Assembly (NCBI RefSeq): GCF_030268885.1
Contig: NZ_BSSA01000008.1
Coordinates: 186,001-250,000, forward strand
Direction of reading: 5' to 3'
DNA from: Kitasatospora phosalacinea
GTDB lineage: Bacteria > Actinomycetota > Actinomycetes > Streptomycetales > Streptomycetaceae
Length of the DNA stretch: 64,000 nucleotides
Part shown: positions 38,338-48,050 of the stretch, piece by piece
How positions within the stretch are numbered: position 1 is the stretch's first letter
Layout of the letters: every line of letters begins with the position of its first letter
Position numbers and translations under genes: made by a program
Notes under the pieces: generated by a model
Told to the model about the DNA's origin: nothing
The model's input: the letters and a program-made list of their open reading frames with translations, nothing else
Databases searched by the model: none

Positions 38338-39195
38338 TCAGGGCGAGGGCGGGTTGTTGGACTCGCCCGCGGTCGAGGTGGGCGCCGGGCTCTGCCCGTG
38401 GGAGCCGGTGCTGCCGAGCTGCTTGCCCTGGTTGGCCGCGTCCACCCACTTGACCAGGTTCTCCGGGCTGATCTGCTCGTCGCCCTTCTTCGGGTAGACC
38501 GGTTCGCCGTTCAGCAGCACCGTCGGGGTCGACTTGTAGCTGGACTTGTCGAAGTCCTGCTGCACCGCGGAGACCCAGCCGCCGAACTTGTTGTCGTTGA
38601 CGCAGGACCGGAACTCCGGGGTGTCCAGCCCGGGGACCTGCTTGGCCAGGTCGATCAGGGTCTGCTTGTTGCCGAAGGAGTCCTCGGTCTCCTCGGGCTG
38701 GTTGCGGTACAGCACGTCGTGGTAGTCGCGGAAGTGCCCGGCGTCCTGCGCGCAGCCCAGCGCGTTGGCGCCGTACTTGGAGCCGCTGCCGCCCAGCGAG
38801 CGGTCGATGAACGAGACGATGTGGTAGTTGACGACGATCTTGCCCGCGTCCTCCAGCTGGTCGACGGTCGGCGAGAAGCTCCGCTCGAAGCTGCCGCAGG
38901 CCGGGCAGCGCGGGTCCTCGTAGACCGTCAGCGTGGACGGGGCGTCGGCCGCGCCGACCGGGATCACCAGGTTCTTGTCGCCGATCGTCCCGGCCGGGGC
39001 CGCGGTGGGGGTCTCCGGCTTGGAGCGCTGGTTCTGCACCACCACGCCGACCACCACGGCGGCCGCGATCACCGCGACCACCACGCCGCCGACCGCCAGC
39101 TTCTTGGTCCGCCGCGCCTTGGCCTCCTCGGCGGCCCGGGCCTCCCGCATCTTGTCCCGGGCGTTGCGCTTGCCTTCTCGGTTCTTCTCGCTCAT
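38338..39195 (-). CDS. Membrane-anchored DsbA-like thiol:disulfide oxidoreductase
   Basis: 285-aa protein with a charged cytoplasmic N-terminus, a transmembrane helix at about 33-53 and an extracytoplasmic thioredoxin-fold domain of the Thioredoxin_4/DsbA type. The active site is CPAC (C97, C100) in VYEDPRCPACGSFE, and the cis-Pro loop is in KSTPTVLLNG. Two more cysteines (LGCAQDAGHF and FRSCVND) may form a structural disulfide. A disordered Ser/Gly/Pro tail follows. It is expected to form disulfides in exported proteins. It starts 52 nt after the MauE-family gene, its likely membrane redox partner. Confidence 0.92.
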   Translation of the reverse strand: MSEKNREGKRNARDKMREARAAEEAKARRTKKLAVGGVVVAVIAAAVVVGVVVQNQRSKPETPTAAPAGTIGDKNLVIPVGAADAPSTLTVYEDPRCPACGSFERSFSPTVDQLEDAGKIVVNYHIVSFIDRSLGGSGSKYGANALGCAQDAGHFRDYHDVLYRNQPEETEDSFGNKQTLIDLAKQVPGLDTPEFRSCVNDNKFGGWVSAVQQDFDKSSYKSTPTVLLNGEPVYPKKGDEQISPENLVKWVDAANQGKQLGSTGSHGQSPAPTSTAGESNNPPSP

Positions 39196-39247
39196 GGGGT
39201 GCTCTTGCCAGTCCAGTGGGTTGGGGTCGTCGGGGGCGGCGGGCGGC

Positions 39248-39760
39248 TCAGGCGGCCAGCCAGGCGTCCAGCGAGAGCTTCGTCCGGGGGCGGTAGACGA
39301 GCCACGCCGACAGCAGCAGGAACCCGGTGTCGCGCAGGATCTCCTGCAGGTACTTGGTCTGCGACTCGTCCACCGCACCGCCGCCGCCGAAGCAGCCGCA
39401 GTCGATCGAGATGCCGCGCGCCCACGCGGAGGAGATGCCCGCGATGAACACCAGCAGCAGCACCGCCGAGACGACCGCGACGATCCGCGTGCCCAGCCCG
39501 AGCACCAGCAGCAGGGCCAGGGCCAGCTCCAGGAACGGCAGCCCCCAGCCGACCGGCTTCACCAGCGACTCGGGCAGGATCTCGTACGCGCGCACCGCCT
39601 GCGCCGCCTCGGCCGGGTCGGAGACCTTCGCCAGGCCGGCCCAGCCCCACACCACCGCCAGGCCCAGCCGCACCGCCAGCCCGAACCACTCGGCCGCCGC
39701 GCCGTCCACCGCCCGGCGCAGCCCGCCCACCCGGCCCCGGTCGGCCTGCTGACTGGCCAT
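39248..39760 (-). CDS. MauE/DoxX-family redox membrane protein
   Basis: 170-aa four-helix membrane protein of the methylamine-utilisation MauE family. The helix pattern (RLGLAVVWGWAGLAKVSDP, LPFLELALALLLVLGLGTR, AVVSAVLLLVFIAGIS) and the conserved IDCGCFGGGG cysteine pair match. MauE-type proteins help form or transfer disulfides and are often paired with thioredoxin-fold proteins, as here with the CPAC protein just downstream. The ATG at 39760 has GAGGGGG at good spacing. Direction of electron flow is inferred, not shown. Confidence 0.9.
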   Translation of the reverse strand: MASQQADRGRVGGLRRAVDGAAAEWFGLAVRLGLAVVWGWAGLAKVSDPAEAAQAVRAYEILPESLVKPVGWGLPFLELALALLLVLGLGTRIVAVVSAVLLLVFIAGISSAWARGISIDCGCFGGGGAVDESQTKYLQEILRDTGFLLLSAWLVYRPRTKLSLDAWLAA

Positions 39761-39889
39761 CAGTTCCCCCTCGGACGCGTTCCACCGTTTCCTGCCTGAT
39801 GAACCGTAGGGGATGGCGGGTGGTTCCTCCACATTGGCGAGTTACGCCGTATGAGGGACCTTAAACGGTCATACGTCCGATTTTCCGGT

Positions 39890-40072
39890 TCATCGTTCCG
39901 GCGCGTCGCACCCCGCCGCCGGGCCCCGCTCCGACTGCTGGCACAGCACCGCCCGCTCCGCCCCCCGGCGGGCCAACTCCCGCTCCACGCCCCCGCTCCC
40001 GACCAGCGCGGCGGCCAGCGCCAGCCCGGCCGCCAGCGCCCGCAGCAGCACCGCCCGGTGAACCCGCGCCAT
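39890..40072 (-). CDS. Small secreted or membrane-anchored protein (60 aa)
   Basis: Short ORF, MARVHRAVLLRALAAGLALAAALVGS at the N-terminus forming a signal peptide or anchor, followed by a charged region with two cysteines (VLCQQSERGPAAGC). The ATG at 40072 has AAAGGG upstream; a longer version starting at 40192 would run through the trp terminator, so it is rejected. It lies between the trp terminator and the MauE-type gene, a position where other streptomycetes often have a small secreted gene. Function unknown; the two cysteines and redox neighbours suggest a disulfide protein. Confidence 0.55.
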   Translation of the reverse strand: MARVHRAVLLRALAAGLALAAALVGSGGVERELARRGAERAVLCQQSERGPAAGCDAPER

Positions 40073-40177
40073 CCGGATGCCCTTTCGCCGACGAACCACC
40101 GGAGGGTTCAACGGCGTCGGCCCGCCGGGAAGCACCCGCGCCCGCCGGTTTTTCACCCTCGCGGAGTAGACCCGCCA

Positions 40178-40205
40178 CGCGAAGGGCCGCAACGCGAAGG
40201 GCCGC
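40178..40205. repeat. Tandem duplication of the terminator left arm
   Basis: The 13-nt unit CGCGAAGGGCCGC occurs at 40178-40190 and again at 40193-40205. The second copy is the outer half of the trp terminator arm, so two copies of the same arm compete for one partner. Confidence 0.7.
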
Positions 40206-40242
40206 CCGGGGAGCGGCAGTTGCTCCCCGGGCGGCCCTTCGC
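40194..40242 (-). terminator. Strong terminator of the trp cluster
   Basis: Perfect 21-bp inverted repeat (40194-40214 with 40222-40242, 7-nt loop) just 11 nt after the trpA stop, the strongest hairpin in the window. Confidence 0.85.
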
Positions 40243-40252
40243 TTGCGGCGCC

Positions 40253-41062
40253 CTACCTGCGGCGGACGCCCTCCGCCAGCTCGCCCGCGAGCGCCCGGAC
40301 GGCGGCCGTGCCGTCCGCCAACTGCTCGGCGTCCAGCAGGCGCTGGACGAACGCCGAACCGACGATCACGCCGTCCGCGAAGGCCGCCACCTCGGCGGCC
40401 TGGTCCGCGTTGGAGACGCCCAGGCCGACGCAGACCGGCAGCGCGGTGGTGGCGCGGGTGCGGGCCACCAGGTCCTCGGCCAGGTTGCCGACCGCCGCGC
40501 GGGTGCCGGTCACGCCCATCACCGCGGCCGCGTACACGAAGCCGGACCCCGCCGCGGTGACCTCGGCCAGCCGGTGGTCCTTGGAGGACGGGGCGACCAC
40601 GAACACGGTGTCCAGACCGTGCTCGGCGGCGGCCTTGCGCCACTCCTCGGACTCCTCCACCGGCAGGTCCGGCAGGATGCAGCCCGCTCCCCCGGCCGCG
40701 GCCAGGTCGGCGGCGAACCGGGCGGTGCCGTAGCGGTCCACCGGGTTCCAGTACGTCATGACCAGCACCGGCACGGCCGGGTGCGCCGCCGCGACCTCGG
40801 CCACGGTGCGCAGCACGTCCTTGATCTTCACGCCGCCGCGCAGCGCGATGTCGTCGGCGGTCTGGATGACCGCGCCGTCCAGCACCGGGTCCGAGTGCGG
40901 CAGGCCGACCTCGACGACGTCGCAGCCGCCCTCGATCAGGGCGTTGACCGCGGCGATGCCGCCGTCCACGGTCGGGAAGCCGGCCGGCAGGTAGCCGATC
41001 AGGGCCGCCCGGCCCTCGGCCTTCGCGGCGGCCAGGACGGTGGTGAGCTTGGTGTCGGCCAT
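40253..41062 (-). CDS. trpA: Tryptophan synthase alpha subunit
   Basis: 269-aa alpha subunit cleaving indole-3-glycerol phosphate to indole, which is channelled to TrpB. The family motifs are GYLPAGFPTVD, VEVGLPHSDPVLDGAVIQ with the catalytic Glu and Asp, MTYWNPVDRYG and GLGVSNADQAAEV. One nucleotide separates its ATG from the trpB stop, so the subunits are translationally coupled. The gene ends 11 nt before the 21-bp terminator. Confidence 0.97.
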   Translation of the reverse strand: MADTKLTTVLAAAKAEGRAALIGYLPAGFPTVDGGIAAVNALIEGGCDVVEVGLPHSDPVLDGAVIQTADDIALRGGVKIKDVLRTVAEVAAAHPAVPVLVMTYWNPVDRYGTARFAADLAAAGGAGCILPDLPVEESEEWRKAAAEHGLDTVFVVAPSSKDHRLAEVTAAGSGFVYAAAVMGVTGTRAAVGNLAEDLVARTRATTALPVCVGLGVSNADQAAEVAAFADGVIVGSAFVQRLLDAEQLADGTAAVRALAGELAEGVRRR

Positions 41063-41063
41063 G

Positions 41064-42293
<1,230 letters not shown>

Positions 42294-42348
42294 GATCCGT
42301 CCTCGGATGAAGGATTGACGGCGTGGACGTGGGACGCGCGGCGGGTCG

Positions 42349-42498
42349 TCAGCCGCGGGTGCCGCGCCATCGGCGTCCGGGGACCTGTCCGGGCTCGCAG
42401 CCGATCACGTACCGCACCCGCCGACCCAGCACCCGGCGTGCGGGCGCGCGGCAGCCGCGCGGGCGGCAGCCGGGGGCGAGACGGGTGGCGATCGACAC
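42349..42498 (-). CDS. trpM: TrpM (TrpX) small basic protein of the trp cluster, 49 aa
   Basis: Small, very basic 49-aa protein beginning [20 protein letters not shown] and ending [11 protein letters not shown]. The sequence and the position between trpC and trpB match the small gene known as trpX/trpM in S. coelicolor, whose product modulates tryptophan synthesis and development. Eleven arginines or more and three cysteines suggest RNA, DNA or protein-partner binding. The GTG start at 42498 is 9 nt after the trpC stop, so it is coupled to trpC; no clear ribosome site of its own. It is shorter than the ~63 aa I recall for S. coelicolor, by the C-terminus. Too short to be found by length-filtered gene calling. 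Confidence 0.85.
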   Translation of the reverse strand: MSIATRLAPGCRPRGCRAPARRVLGRRVRYVIGCEPGQVPGRRWRGTRG

Positions 42499-42507
42499 GG
42501 CGGAGGC

Positions 42508-43320
42508 TCAGCCCCGCCCGTTGTTGCGCAGCGCCGGGTGCGCCCCGGCGGCGACCAGGTCGGCGACCGCGGCCTTCGGGTCCCGGCCGGTGACCAGGGA
42601 CTCGCCGACCAGCACCGCGTCGGCGCCCTGGTTGGCGTAGGTGATCAGGTCGTGCGGCCCGCGCACGCCGGACTCGGCGACCTTCACGATGTGCGCCGGG
42701 ATGGCGTCCACCACGTTGCCGAAGGTGTTCCGGTCGACCTCCAGGGTCTTCAGGTTGCGGGCGTTGACGCCGATGATCCGGGCGCCGGCGTCCACCGCGC
42801 GCGCGATCTCCTCCTCGTCGTGCACCTCGACCAGCGGGGTCAGCCCGATCGACTCGGCCCGCTCGATCAGCGAGACCAGGGCCGGCTGCTCCAGCGCGGC
42901 CACGATCAGCAGCGCCAGGTCCGCGCCGTGCGCGCGGGCCTCCCACAGCTGGTACGCGGTGACGATGAAGTCCTTGCGCAGGACCGGGGTGGGCACGGCC
43001 GCCCGCACCGCGTCCAGGTCCGCCAGCGAACCGCCGAAGCGGCGCTGCTCGGTCAGCACGCTGATCGCGGCGGCACCGCCGGCCGCGTAGTCGACCGCCA
43101 GCGCGGCCGGGTCGGCGATCGCCGCCAGCGCGCCCTTGGACGGGCTGGAGCGCTTGACCTCGCAGATCACCCGGACGCCGTCACCGCGCAGCGCGGCCAC
43201 GCCGTCCTTCGCCTCGGGCGCCTTGGCGGCGAGCTCCTTGAGCTCGTCCAGGGAGACCCGGGCCTGTCGCTCGGCGAGGTCCTGCCGGACCCCGTCGATG
43301 ATCTCGTCGAGCACAGTCAC
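42508..43320 (-). CDS. trpC: Indole-3-glycerol phosphate synthase
   Basis: 270-aa TIM-barrel enzyme closing the indole ring from CdRP. Catalytic motifs are [13 protein letters not shown] (Glu and Lys), [12 protein letters not shown] (Lys), VEVHDEEEI and [10 protein letters not shown]. The start is GTG 43320 with a GGGGG stretch upstream; the conserved [15 protein letters not shown]-terminus follows. It feeds TrpA/TrpB downstream and takes substrate from PriA, encoded in the his operon of this window, since no trpF is present here. Confidence 0.97.
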   Translation of the reverse strand: MTVLDEIIDGVRQDLAERQARVSLDELKELAAKAPEAKDGVAALRGDGVRVICEVKRSSPSKGALAAIADPAALAVDYAAGGAAAISVLTEQRRFGGSLADLDAVRAAVPTPVLRKDFIVTAYQLWEARAHGADLALLIVAALEQPALVSLIERAESIGLTPLVEVHDEEEIARAVDAGARIIGVNARNLKTLEVDRNTFGNVVDAIPAHIVKVAESGVRGPHDLITYANQGADAVLVGESLVTGRDPKAAVADLVAAGAHPALRNNGRG

Positions 43321-43485
43321 GCGTGCGCCCCCATCGTGTTTCGGCGGTGAGGCCGGGGGCGTCGAGCGCGGTCCCGGCCCTTCGATGGTATCGGGCGCGG
43401 GGGGCGCACTCCGCATCCACCCGGCGCGCGTCTCGACCCGCGGACCGCCCGGCGGACACCGCGACCGCCCCCGCCCGCACCCCGC

Positions 43486-43962
43486 TCACACCCCCGGCGG
43501 AGCCAGCCCCGCGCCCACCGGCAGGTTCCGCAGCGCCGTGAACACCAGCAGCACCAGCGCCAGCGCCCACGCCCGCCGCCGCGACATCCGCGGCCACCAC
43601 CCCGGCCGACCGCCCGCCCCCCGCACCGACCGCACCAGCCAGCCCGACCACAGCACCGCCAGCCCGAGCGCCAGCACCACCACCAGCAGGTTGTCGTGCG
43701 CCGCCGTCAGCACGTCCCCCCTGGTCAGCGCGTGCACGCAGCGCAGCCCCCCGCACCCCGGGCACCACCAGCCGGTCAGCTGCAGGAACGGGCAGGTCGG
43801 GTAGTGCCCCGGCGCGTTCGGGTCCACCAGCCCCACGAACGCCGTCGGCAGCGCCACCGCCGTCAACGCCGCCAGCGGACGGACCAGCCGCCGCACCACT
43901 GGACCGCCGGGGGCGGCGGAGGGACCGGACGCGGCGGGGTCGGGAGCAGCAGGAGCGTTCAC
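43486..43962 (-). CDS. DUF2752 membrane protein
   Basis: 158-aa membrane protein with at least three hydrophobic helices. The DUF2752 hallmark is the CPFLQLTGWWCPGCGGLRCVHAL stretch (compressed: Cys-x-Gly-Cys-Gly-Gly-Leu-Arg followed by His) between helices one and two. The function of this family is unknown. The start is GTG 43962. It is one of three small membrane-protein genes between trpE and trpC, an arrangement seen in other streptomycetes. Its cysteines might bind metal or form a redox centre. Confidence 0.88.
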   Translation of the reverse strand: MNAPAAPDPAASGPSAAPGGPVVRRLVRPLAALTAVALPTAFVGLVDPNAPGHYPTCPFLQLTGWWCPGCGGLRCVHALTRGDVLTAAHDNLLVVVLALGLAVLWSGWLVRSVRGAGGRPGWWPRMSRRRAWALALVLLVFTALRNLPVGAGLAPPGV

Positions 43963-44061
43963 GGGGACGATTGTGCCCCCGCCCGGCCGCCGCCCCCGGG
44001 CCGCCCCGCCCGGGGACCGCAGGAAGCCCGGAAGTCCGGAAGCCTGAAGTCCGGAGACCGT

Positions 44062-44113
44062 CGGAGGCCCGGAGACGCCGGAAGCCCCCGGAGGCCCGGA
44101 GACGCCGGAAGCC
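44062..44113. repeat. Perfect 25-bp direct repeat with 27-bp period
   Basis: The same 25 bp occur at 44062-44086 and 44089-44113 with 2 nt between. Flanking sequence from about 44010 is built of related GGAAGCCCGGAAG-like units, so this is a degenerate repeat block in the 207-nt gap between the HGxxPAAW and DUF2752 genes. Confidence 0.85.
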
Positions 44114-44169
44114 GGAAACGCCGAACGGCGGGCACCCGGCCCGCCGTCCGTCCGTCGCGCTCCGCCGGG

Positions 44170-44418
44170 TCAGCCCGCGGTGACCGCGCTGCGCTCCTCG
44201 GTGGAGGCCGGGGCGAAGTTCTTGCTGGGCTGCTTGCCCATGCCCGCCATCGACATGGCCTTGCCGACCACGCCACCGATCAGAACCACGGCGAGGCCCG
44301 CGATGACCAGCACGACGTTCGGGATGATCATCGCGACGCCGGACACGCAGAAGCCGACGAAAGCAATGACCACGCCGGTCCACGCGGCGGGGGTGTGGCC
44401 GTGCGCTGCTGCAGCCAT
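44170..44418 (-). CDS. HGxxPAAW-motif small membrane protein
   Basis: 82-aa protein. The N-terminus MAAAAHGHTPAAWTG carries the HGxxPAAW motif that names this actinobacterial family. Two hydrophobic helices (about 16-34 and 36-55) follow, then a charged cytoplasmic or external tail ending ASTEERSAVTAG. The function is unknown. AGGAG lies about 10 nt before the ATG at 44418. A possible promoter lies 74-103 nt upstream, so it may be transcribed apart from trpE. Confidence 0.85.
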   Translation of the reverse strand: MAAAAHGHTPAAWTGVVIAFVGFCVSGVAMIIPNVVLVIAGLAVVLIGGVVGKAMSMAGMGKQPSKNFAPASTEERSAVTAG

Positions 44419-44491
44419 CTTGTTGGTGCTCCTTGTTTCTCCGGGGCCCGGTCGGGCGGTCCTGGGCGGCGCTCGACGGGTTGACCCCTCC

Positions 44492-44521
44492 ATTGTGCCG
44501 GGCCGAACACGGCAGCCCCAA
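44492..44521 (-). promoter_or_regulatory. Possible promoter of the HGxxPAAW gene
   Basis: On the minus strand TTGGGG (44521-44516), 18-nt spacer, CACAAT (44497-44492). A moderate match only, but correctly placed in the gap after the upstream gene, giving a ~67-nt leader. Confidence 0.35.
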
Positions 44522-44563
44522 GCCGGGGCGGCCGTGGTGCCGCGCACACTCGGCCGGCCCGCG

Positions 44564-45175
44564 TCAGCCCGTCGGGTCCTCGCCGCGGTCCAGCGCCTTC
44601 CACAGGTCGGCCGGGCTGTCCGCCCGCGCCGGCGCCTTCCGGGTCGGCGCGTCGTACCGCGTCCCCATCACCGGCCAGCGCCGCCCGAACCACGCCGTCA
44701 ACGCCCCCGCCGCCACCAGCAGCACCCCGCCCGCCAGTGCCACCCACGGCCACGCCGTCCGGGTGACCTCCTCCGCCCGGCCGCTGCTCAACGCCAGCTG
44801 CCCCGCCGCGACGGCGTGCAGCCCCGCGGTGTCCGTGTACCCGATCAGCGCCCCCGCGACCGCTCCCACCCCCGCCGCCACCGTCAACGCCCCCACCAGC
44901 ACCCGCACCCACCCGCGCACCGCGAACACCGCGACCGCCGCCGCCATCCCCGTCAGCGCCATCGCCGTCGGCAGCGCCGTCAGCCTGCTCCCGCTCGCGC
45001 TCACCGCGACCCGGCTCCCCCCCATCCCGGCCGCCACCCCCTCCGCCCAGGTGCGCCCCACCGCCGTCAGCACCAACCCCGCACCGACCGCCGTCAACAG
45101 CAGCATCAACCCCAACGCACCGCGCGAGGCCGAAGCGGGGGAACCACCGGAAGGGGAAGCAGACGTCTCACTCAC
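44564..45175 (-). CDS. TIGR02234-family Trp-biosynthesis-associated membrane protein
   Basis: 203-aa membrane protein with four hydrophobic helices (first about 20-38, MLLLTAVGAGLVLTAVG) and an extracellular loop of the GRTWAEG type. Members of this family are found next to trp genes in actinobacteria and are named for that association; their role is not known, and a transport or regulatory role is only a guess. The C-terminus ends in a charged cytoplasmic tail. GTG 45175 is selected because a GGGGGG stretch precedes it. It lies 91 nt after trpE. Confidence 0.85.
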   Translation of the reverse strand: MSETSASPSGGSPASASRGALGLMLLLTAVGAGLVLTAVGRTWAEGVAAGMGGSRVAVSASGSRLTALPTAMALTGMAAAVAVFAVRGWVRVLVGALTVAAGVGAVAGALIGYTDTAGLHAVAAGQLALSSGRAEEVTRTAWPWVALAGGVLLVAAGALTAWFGRRWPVMGTRYDAPTRKAPARADSPADLWKALDRGEDPTG

Positions 45176-45266
45176 CCCCCCAGTGTCCCCGACCTCACCC
45201 CGCCCCCGTCCCCCGCCCCTCCGCGCCCCGCGCACGGGCGGGCGGGCCGGGCCGGGGGCGTCCGGG

Positions 45267-46772
45267 TCAGCGGAGGGTGTTCGCCGTCGCGACGGCCCTG
45301 AGCACCGCCGCCGCCTTGTTGCGGCACTCCGTGTCCTCCGCGTGCGGGTCGGAGTCGGCGACGACGCCCGCGCCCGCCTGGACGTACGCGGTCTCGTCGC
45401 GGATGACCGCCGTCCGGATGGCGATCGCCGTGTCGGAGTCGCCCGCGAAGTCCAGGTAGCCGACGCAGCCGCCGTACAGCCCGCGGCGGGTGGGTTCGAG
45501 CTCCTCGATGATCTGCATTGCGCGCGGCTTGGGCGCACCGGAGAGGGTGCCGGCCGGGAAGCAGGCGGTGAGGACGTCGAGCGCGCTGCGGTCGGCGGCG
45601 ACCTTACCGGTGACGGTGGAGACGATGTGCATGACGTGGCTGTAGCGCTCGATGGTCATGAACTCCACGACCTCGACGGAGCCGGGCGCGCAGACCCGGC
45701 CGAGGTCGTTGCGGCCGAGGTCGACCAGCATCAGGTGCTCGGCCCGCTCCTTGGGGTCGGCGAGCAGTTCGGCGGCGAGCTCGGCGTCCTCGTGCGGGGT
45801 GGCGCCGCGGTGCCGGGTCCCGGCGATGGGGTGCAGCATGGCCTCGCCCCCGGCGACCTTGACAAGCGCCTCGGGGCTGGAGCCGACCACGTCGAAGCCG
45901 CCCTCCGCGCCGCCGTCCGGGCCGGGGAAGCGGAACAGGTACATGTAGGGGCTGGGGTTGGTGGTGCGCAGGACCCGGTAGACGTCGAGCGCCGAGGCCG
46001 GGCAGGGCGCCTCGAAGCGCTGCGAGGGGACGACCTGGAAGGCCTCGCCCGCCCGGATCCGCTCCTTCACCACGTCGACGGCCTTGCGGTACGGCTCGCC
46101 GCCGAACGGCGAGTGCGCGTCGACGGCGGTCGGGGTGTACGTGGCGAGGCCGGGGTCGACGGGGCGGCGCAGGTCGGCCTCCATCGCGTCGAGGCGGGCG
46201 ACGGCGTCCGCGTGGGCCTCGTCGACGCCGGTGGCCAGGTCGTTGTGGTTGACCGCGTTGGCGATCAGCAGCACGGTGCCGTCGGCGTGGTCGAGGACGG
46301 CCAGGTCGGTGGCGAGCAGCAGGGTCAGCTCGGGGAGCTTCAGGTCGTCCGGGGTGAGGTTCGGCAGCTTCTCCAGGCGCCGCACCACGTCGTAGCCGAG
46401 GTAGCCGACCAGGCCGCCGGTGAGCGGCGGGAGGCCGTCGTCGGGGTGCCGGGGGGTGTGCAGGGCGGTGAGGGTGGCGCGCAGCACCTCCAGCGGGTCG
46501 CCGGTGGTGGGGATGCCGACGGGGGGTTCGCCGAGCCAGCGGGCGCCGCCGTCCTCGCCGACGGTGAGGACCGCGCCGGAGCGCACCCCGACGAAGGAGT
46601 ACCGGGCCCAACTGCGGCCCTGCTCGGCGGACTCCAGCAGGAAGGTGCCGGGCCGCTCGGCGGCGAGGCTGCGGTAGACGCCGATCGGGGTGAGGCCGTC
46701 CGCCAGGAGCCTGCGGGTGACCGGGATGACCCGGGTGTCGGCGGCGAGCGTGCGGAAAGCCTCAAGTTCCAT
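45267..46772 (-). CDS. trpE: Anthranilate synthase component I
   Basis: 501-aa chorismate-using enzyme for the first committed step of tryptophan synthesis. The N-terminal regulatory region contains [18 protein letters not shown], where the LLES motif forms the tryptophan feedback site. Catalytic segments [40 protein letters not shown] and [15 protein letters not shown] are present. No glutamine amidotransferase (trpG) is adjacent, so the partner subunit must be encoded elsewhere. ATG 46772 is chosen because [10 protein letters not shown] starts the conserved region. The gap to hisI is only 43 nt, which leaves no room for a classical trp attenuator. Confidence 0.96.
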   Translation of the reverse strand: MELEAFRTLAADTRVIPVTRRLLADGLTPIGVYRSLAAERPGTFLLESAEQGRSWARYSFVGVRSGAVLTVGEDGGARWLGEPPVGIPTTGDPLEVLRATLTALHTPRHPDDGLPPLTGGLVGYLGYDVVRRLEKLPNLTPDDLKLPELTLLLATDLAVLDHADGTVLLIANAVNHNDLATGVDEAHADAVARLDAMEADLRRPVDPGLATYTPTAVDAHSPFGGEPYRKAVDVVKERIRAGEAFQVVPSQRFEAPCPASALDVYRVLRTTNPSPYMYLFRFPGPDGGAEGGFDVVGSSPEALVKVAGGEAMLHPIAGTRHRGATPHEDAELAAELLADPKERAEHLMLVDLGRNDLGRVCAPGSVEVVEFMTIERYSHVMHIVSTVTGKVAADRSALDVLTACFPAGTLSGAPKPRAMQIIEELEPTRRGLYGGCVGYLDFAGDSDTAIAIRTAVIRDETAYVQAGAGVVADSDPHAEDTECRNKAAAVLRAVATANTLR

Positions 46773-46815
46773 GGGACACCGATCGGATGGGAGGGAGGTC
46801 TGGTCGGGGGACAGG

Positions 46816-47190
46816 CTACTCGGCGAGCGGCAGCACGTCGGCGTCGAAGCAGGTCCGGTCGCCGGTGTGGCAGGCCGCACCGACCTGGTCGACCTTGACC
46901 AGCAGGGTGTCCCCGTCGCAGTCCAGGGCGACCTGCTTGACGTGCTGGACGTGGCCCGAGGTGTCGCCCTTCACCCAGTACTCGGCCCGGCTGCGGCTCC
47001 AGTACGTGCAGCGGCCGGTGGTCAGGGTGCGGTGCAGCGCCTCGTCGTCCATCCACCCGAGCATCAGCACCTCGCCGGTGTCGTACTGCTGGGCGACGGC
47101 GGGCAGCAGGCCGTCCGGGGTGCGCTTGAGACGGGCGGCGATCGCCGGGTCCAGTGCGGTGCTGCCGGGGGCGGCGGGAGAGGTCGACAT
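46816..47190 (-). CDS. hisI: Phosphoribosyl-AMP cyclohydrolase
   Basis: 124-aa zinc enzyme opening the purine ring of PR-AMP, third step of histidine synthesis. The motifs [39 protein letters not shown] and the cysteine pair [12 protein letters not shown] (zinc) are present. It is stand-alone, without a fused HisE domain. It is separated by about 5 kb from the his operon of this window and lies directly upstream of trpE on the same strand, so the two are probably co-transcribed. Confidence 0.96.
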   Translation of the reverse strand: MSTSPAAPGSTALDPAIAARLKRTPDGLLPAVAQQYDTGEVLMLGWMDDEALHRTLTTGRCTYWSRSRAEYWVKGDTSGHVQHVKQVALDCDGDTLLVKVDQVGAACHTGDRTCFDADVLPLAE

Positions 47191-47332
47191 GCCCCCATTC
47201 TCGCAGGCCGCACCGGACCGCCGGACCGCACCCGGACGGCACTTCCGGATGCGGTCGAAAACGCTTCCCCCACCCGGTAGTTTGATCCCCGCCGAAAACC
47301 GAACTGCTTTGGGAAATGGGGGGTTCCGTCGA

Positions 47333-48031
47333 ATGAGCGCATATCAGCCGCAACCGCTTCCGACGGTCGCGTACGGGGATTACCGACTGCAGCGAACCGC
47401 AGGTGAGCACCTGTATCCGGGCGAGCCGATGATCGGCACGTGGGCGGTGGAACTCGACCGCCTGCTGCCGCTCTGGTGGGACCGCGACACCGTTCGCGCC
47501 GCCGGTTTCGCTCCTCTCGTCTGGGCGATGAATTTCTTCAGGTCGATCTGGCGCGGACTGTGGCTGTACTTCCTGCCGCGCTGGTTCGTCGAGATCTTCG
47601 GGCCGGACGCCTACGGGCGCCGCCCGTACGGCCTCTCGCTGACCCGGCGCGCCTACCGGGCCCTGCGCCGCCCGCTGCACGGCGGCTCCTGGCACGGCCC
47701 CGAGGGCTCCACCGCCTGGCTGTTCTGGCGGGCCGTGCGCACCACCGCCGGCGAGAAGCTCAAGGCCGACCACGACCTGTTCACCATGCTGGTCACCGAC
47801 CGCCGGCTGCTCGTGCTGAGCCGCTGGACCGAGGGCCAGCACAACGACCACTACCGGGCCACCCCGCTGATCGAACTGCCCGCCGGCACCTGGTGGCTGC
47901 GCCCCGACACCCCCAACGACGTCTGGGCCGAGCGGCAGGACCTGGTGTTCGCGGACGGCTCCTGGATCGCGCTGGCCTTCGACGGCGAGGAGGACCTGAA
48001 CGCCTTCCGCGCCGCCGTCGGCGGACGCTGA
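47333..48031 (+). CDS. Hypothetical protein, unknown function
   Basis: 232-aa soluble-looking protein with no recognised domain. The central part is Trp/Arg-rich ([23 protein letters not shown]), amphipathic and possibly membrane-associating, followed by [23 protein letters not shown] and a C-terminal strand-rich domain ([38 protein letters not shown]) that resembles a PH-like fold. The ATG at 47333 gives the start of a continuous well-coded frame. It is divergent from hisI and convergent with the WXG-like gene, from which a perfect palindrome separates it. Confidence 0.75.
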   Translation: MSAYQPQPLPTVAYGDYRLQRTAGEHLYPGEPMIGTWAVELDRLLPLWWDRDTVRAAGFAPLVWAMNFFRSIWRGLWLYFLPRWFVEIFGPDAYGRRPYGLSLTRRAYRALRRPLHGGSWHGPEGSTAWLFWRAVRTTAGEKLKADHDLFTMLVTDRRLLVLSRWTEGQHNDHYRATPLIELPAGTWWLRPDTPNDVWAERQDLVFADGSWIALAFDGEEDLNAFRAAVGGR

Positions 48032-48050
48032 CCCGGGCCCCGGGCCGGTC

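Noticed and set aside
40073..40192. Longer version (100 aa) of the small secreted protein, starting at 40192
   Set aside because: It would begin inside the trp terminator duplication and bury the signal peptide in the middle of the protein.
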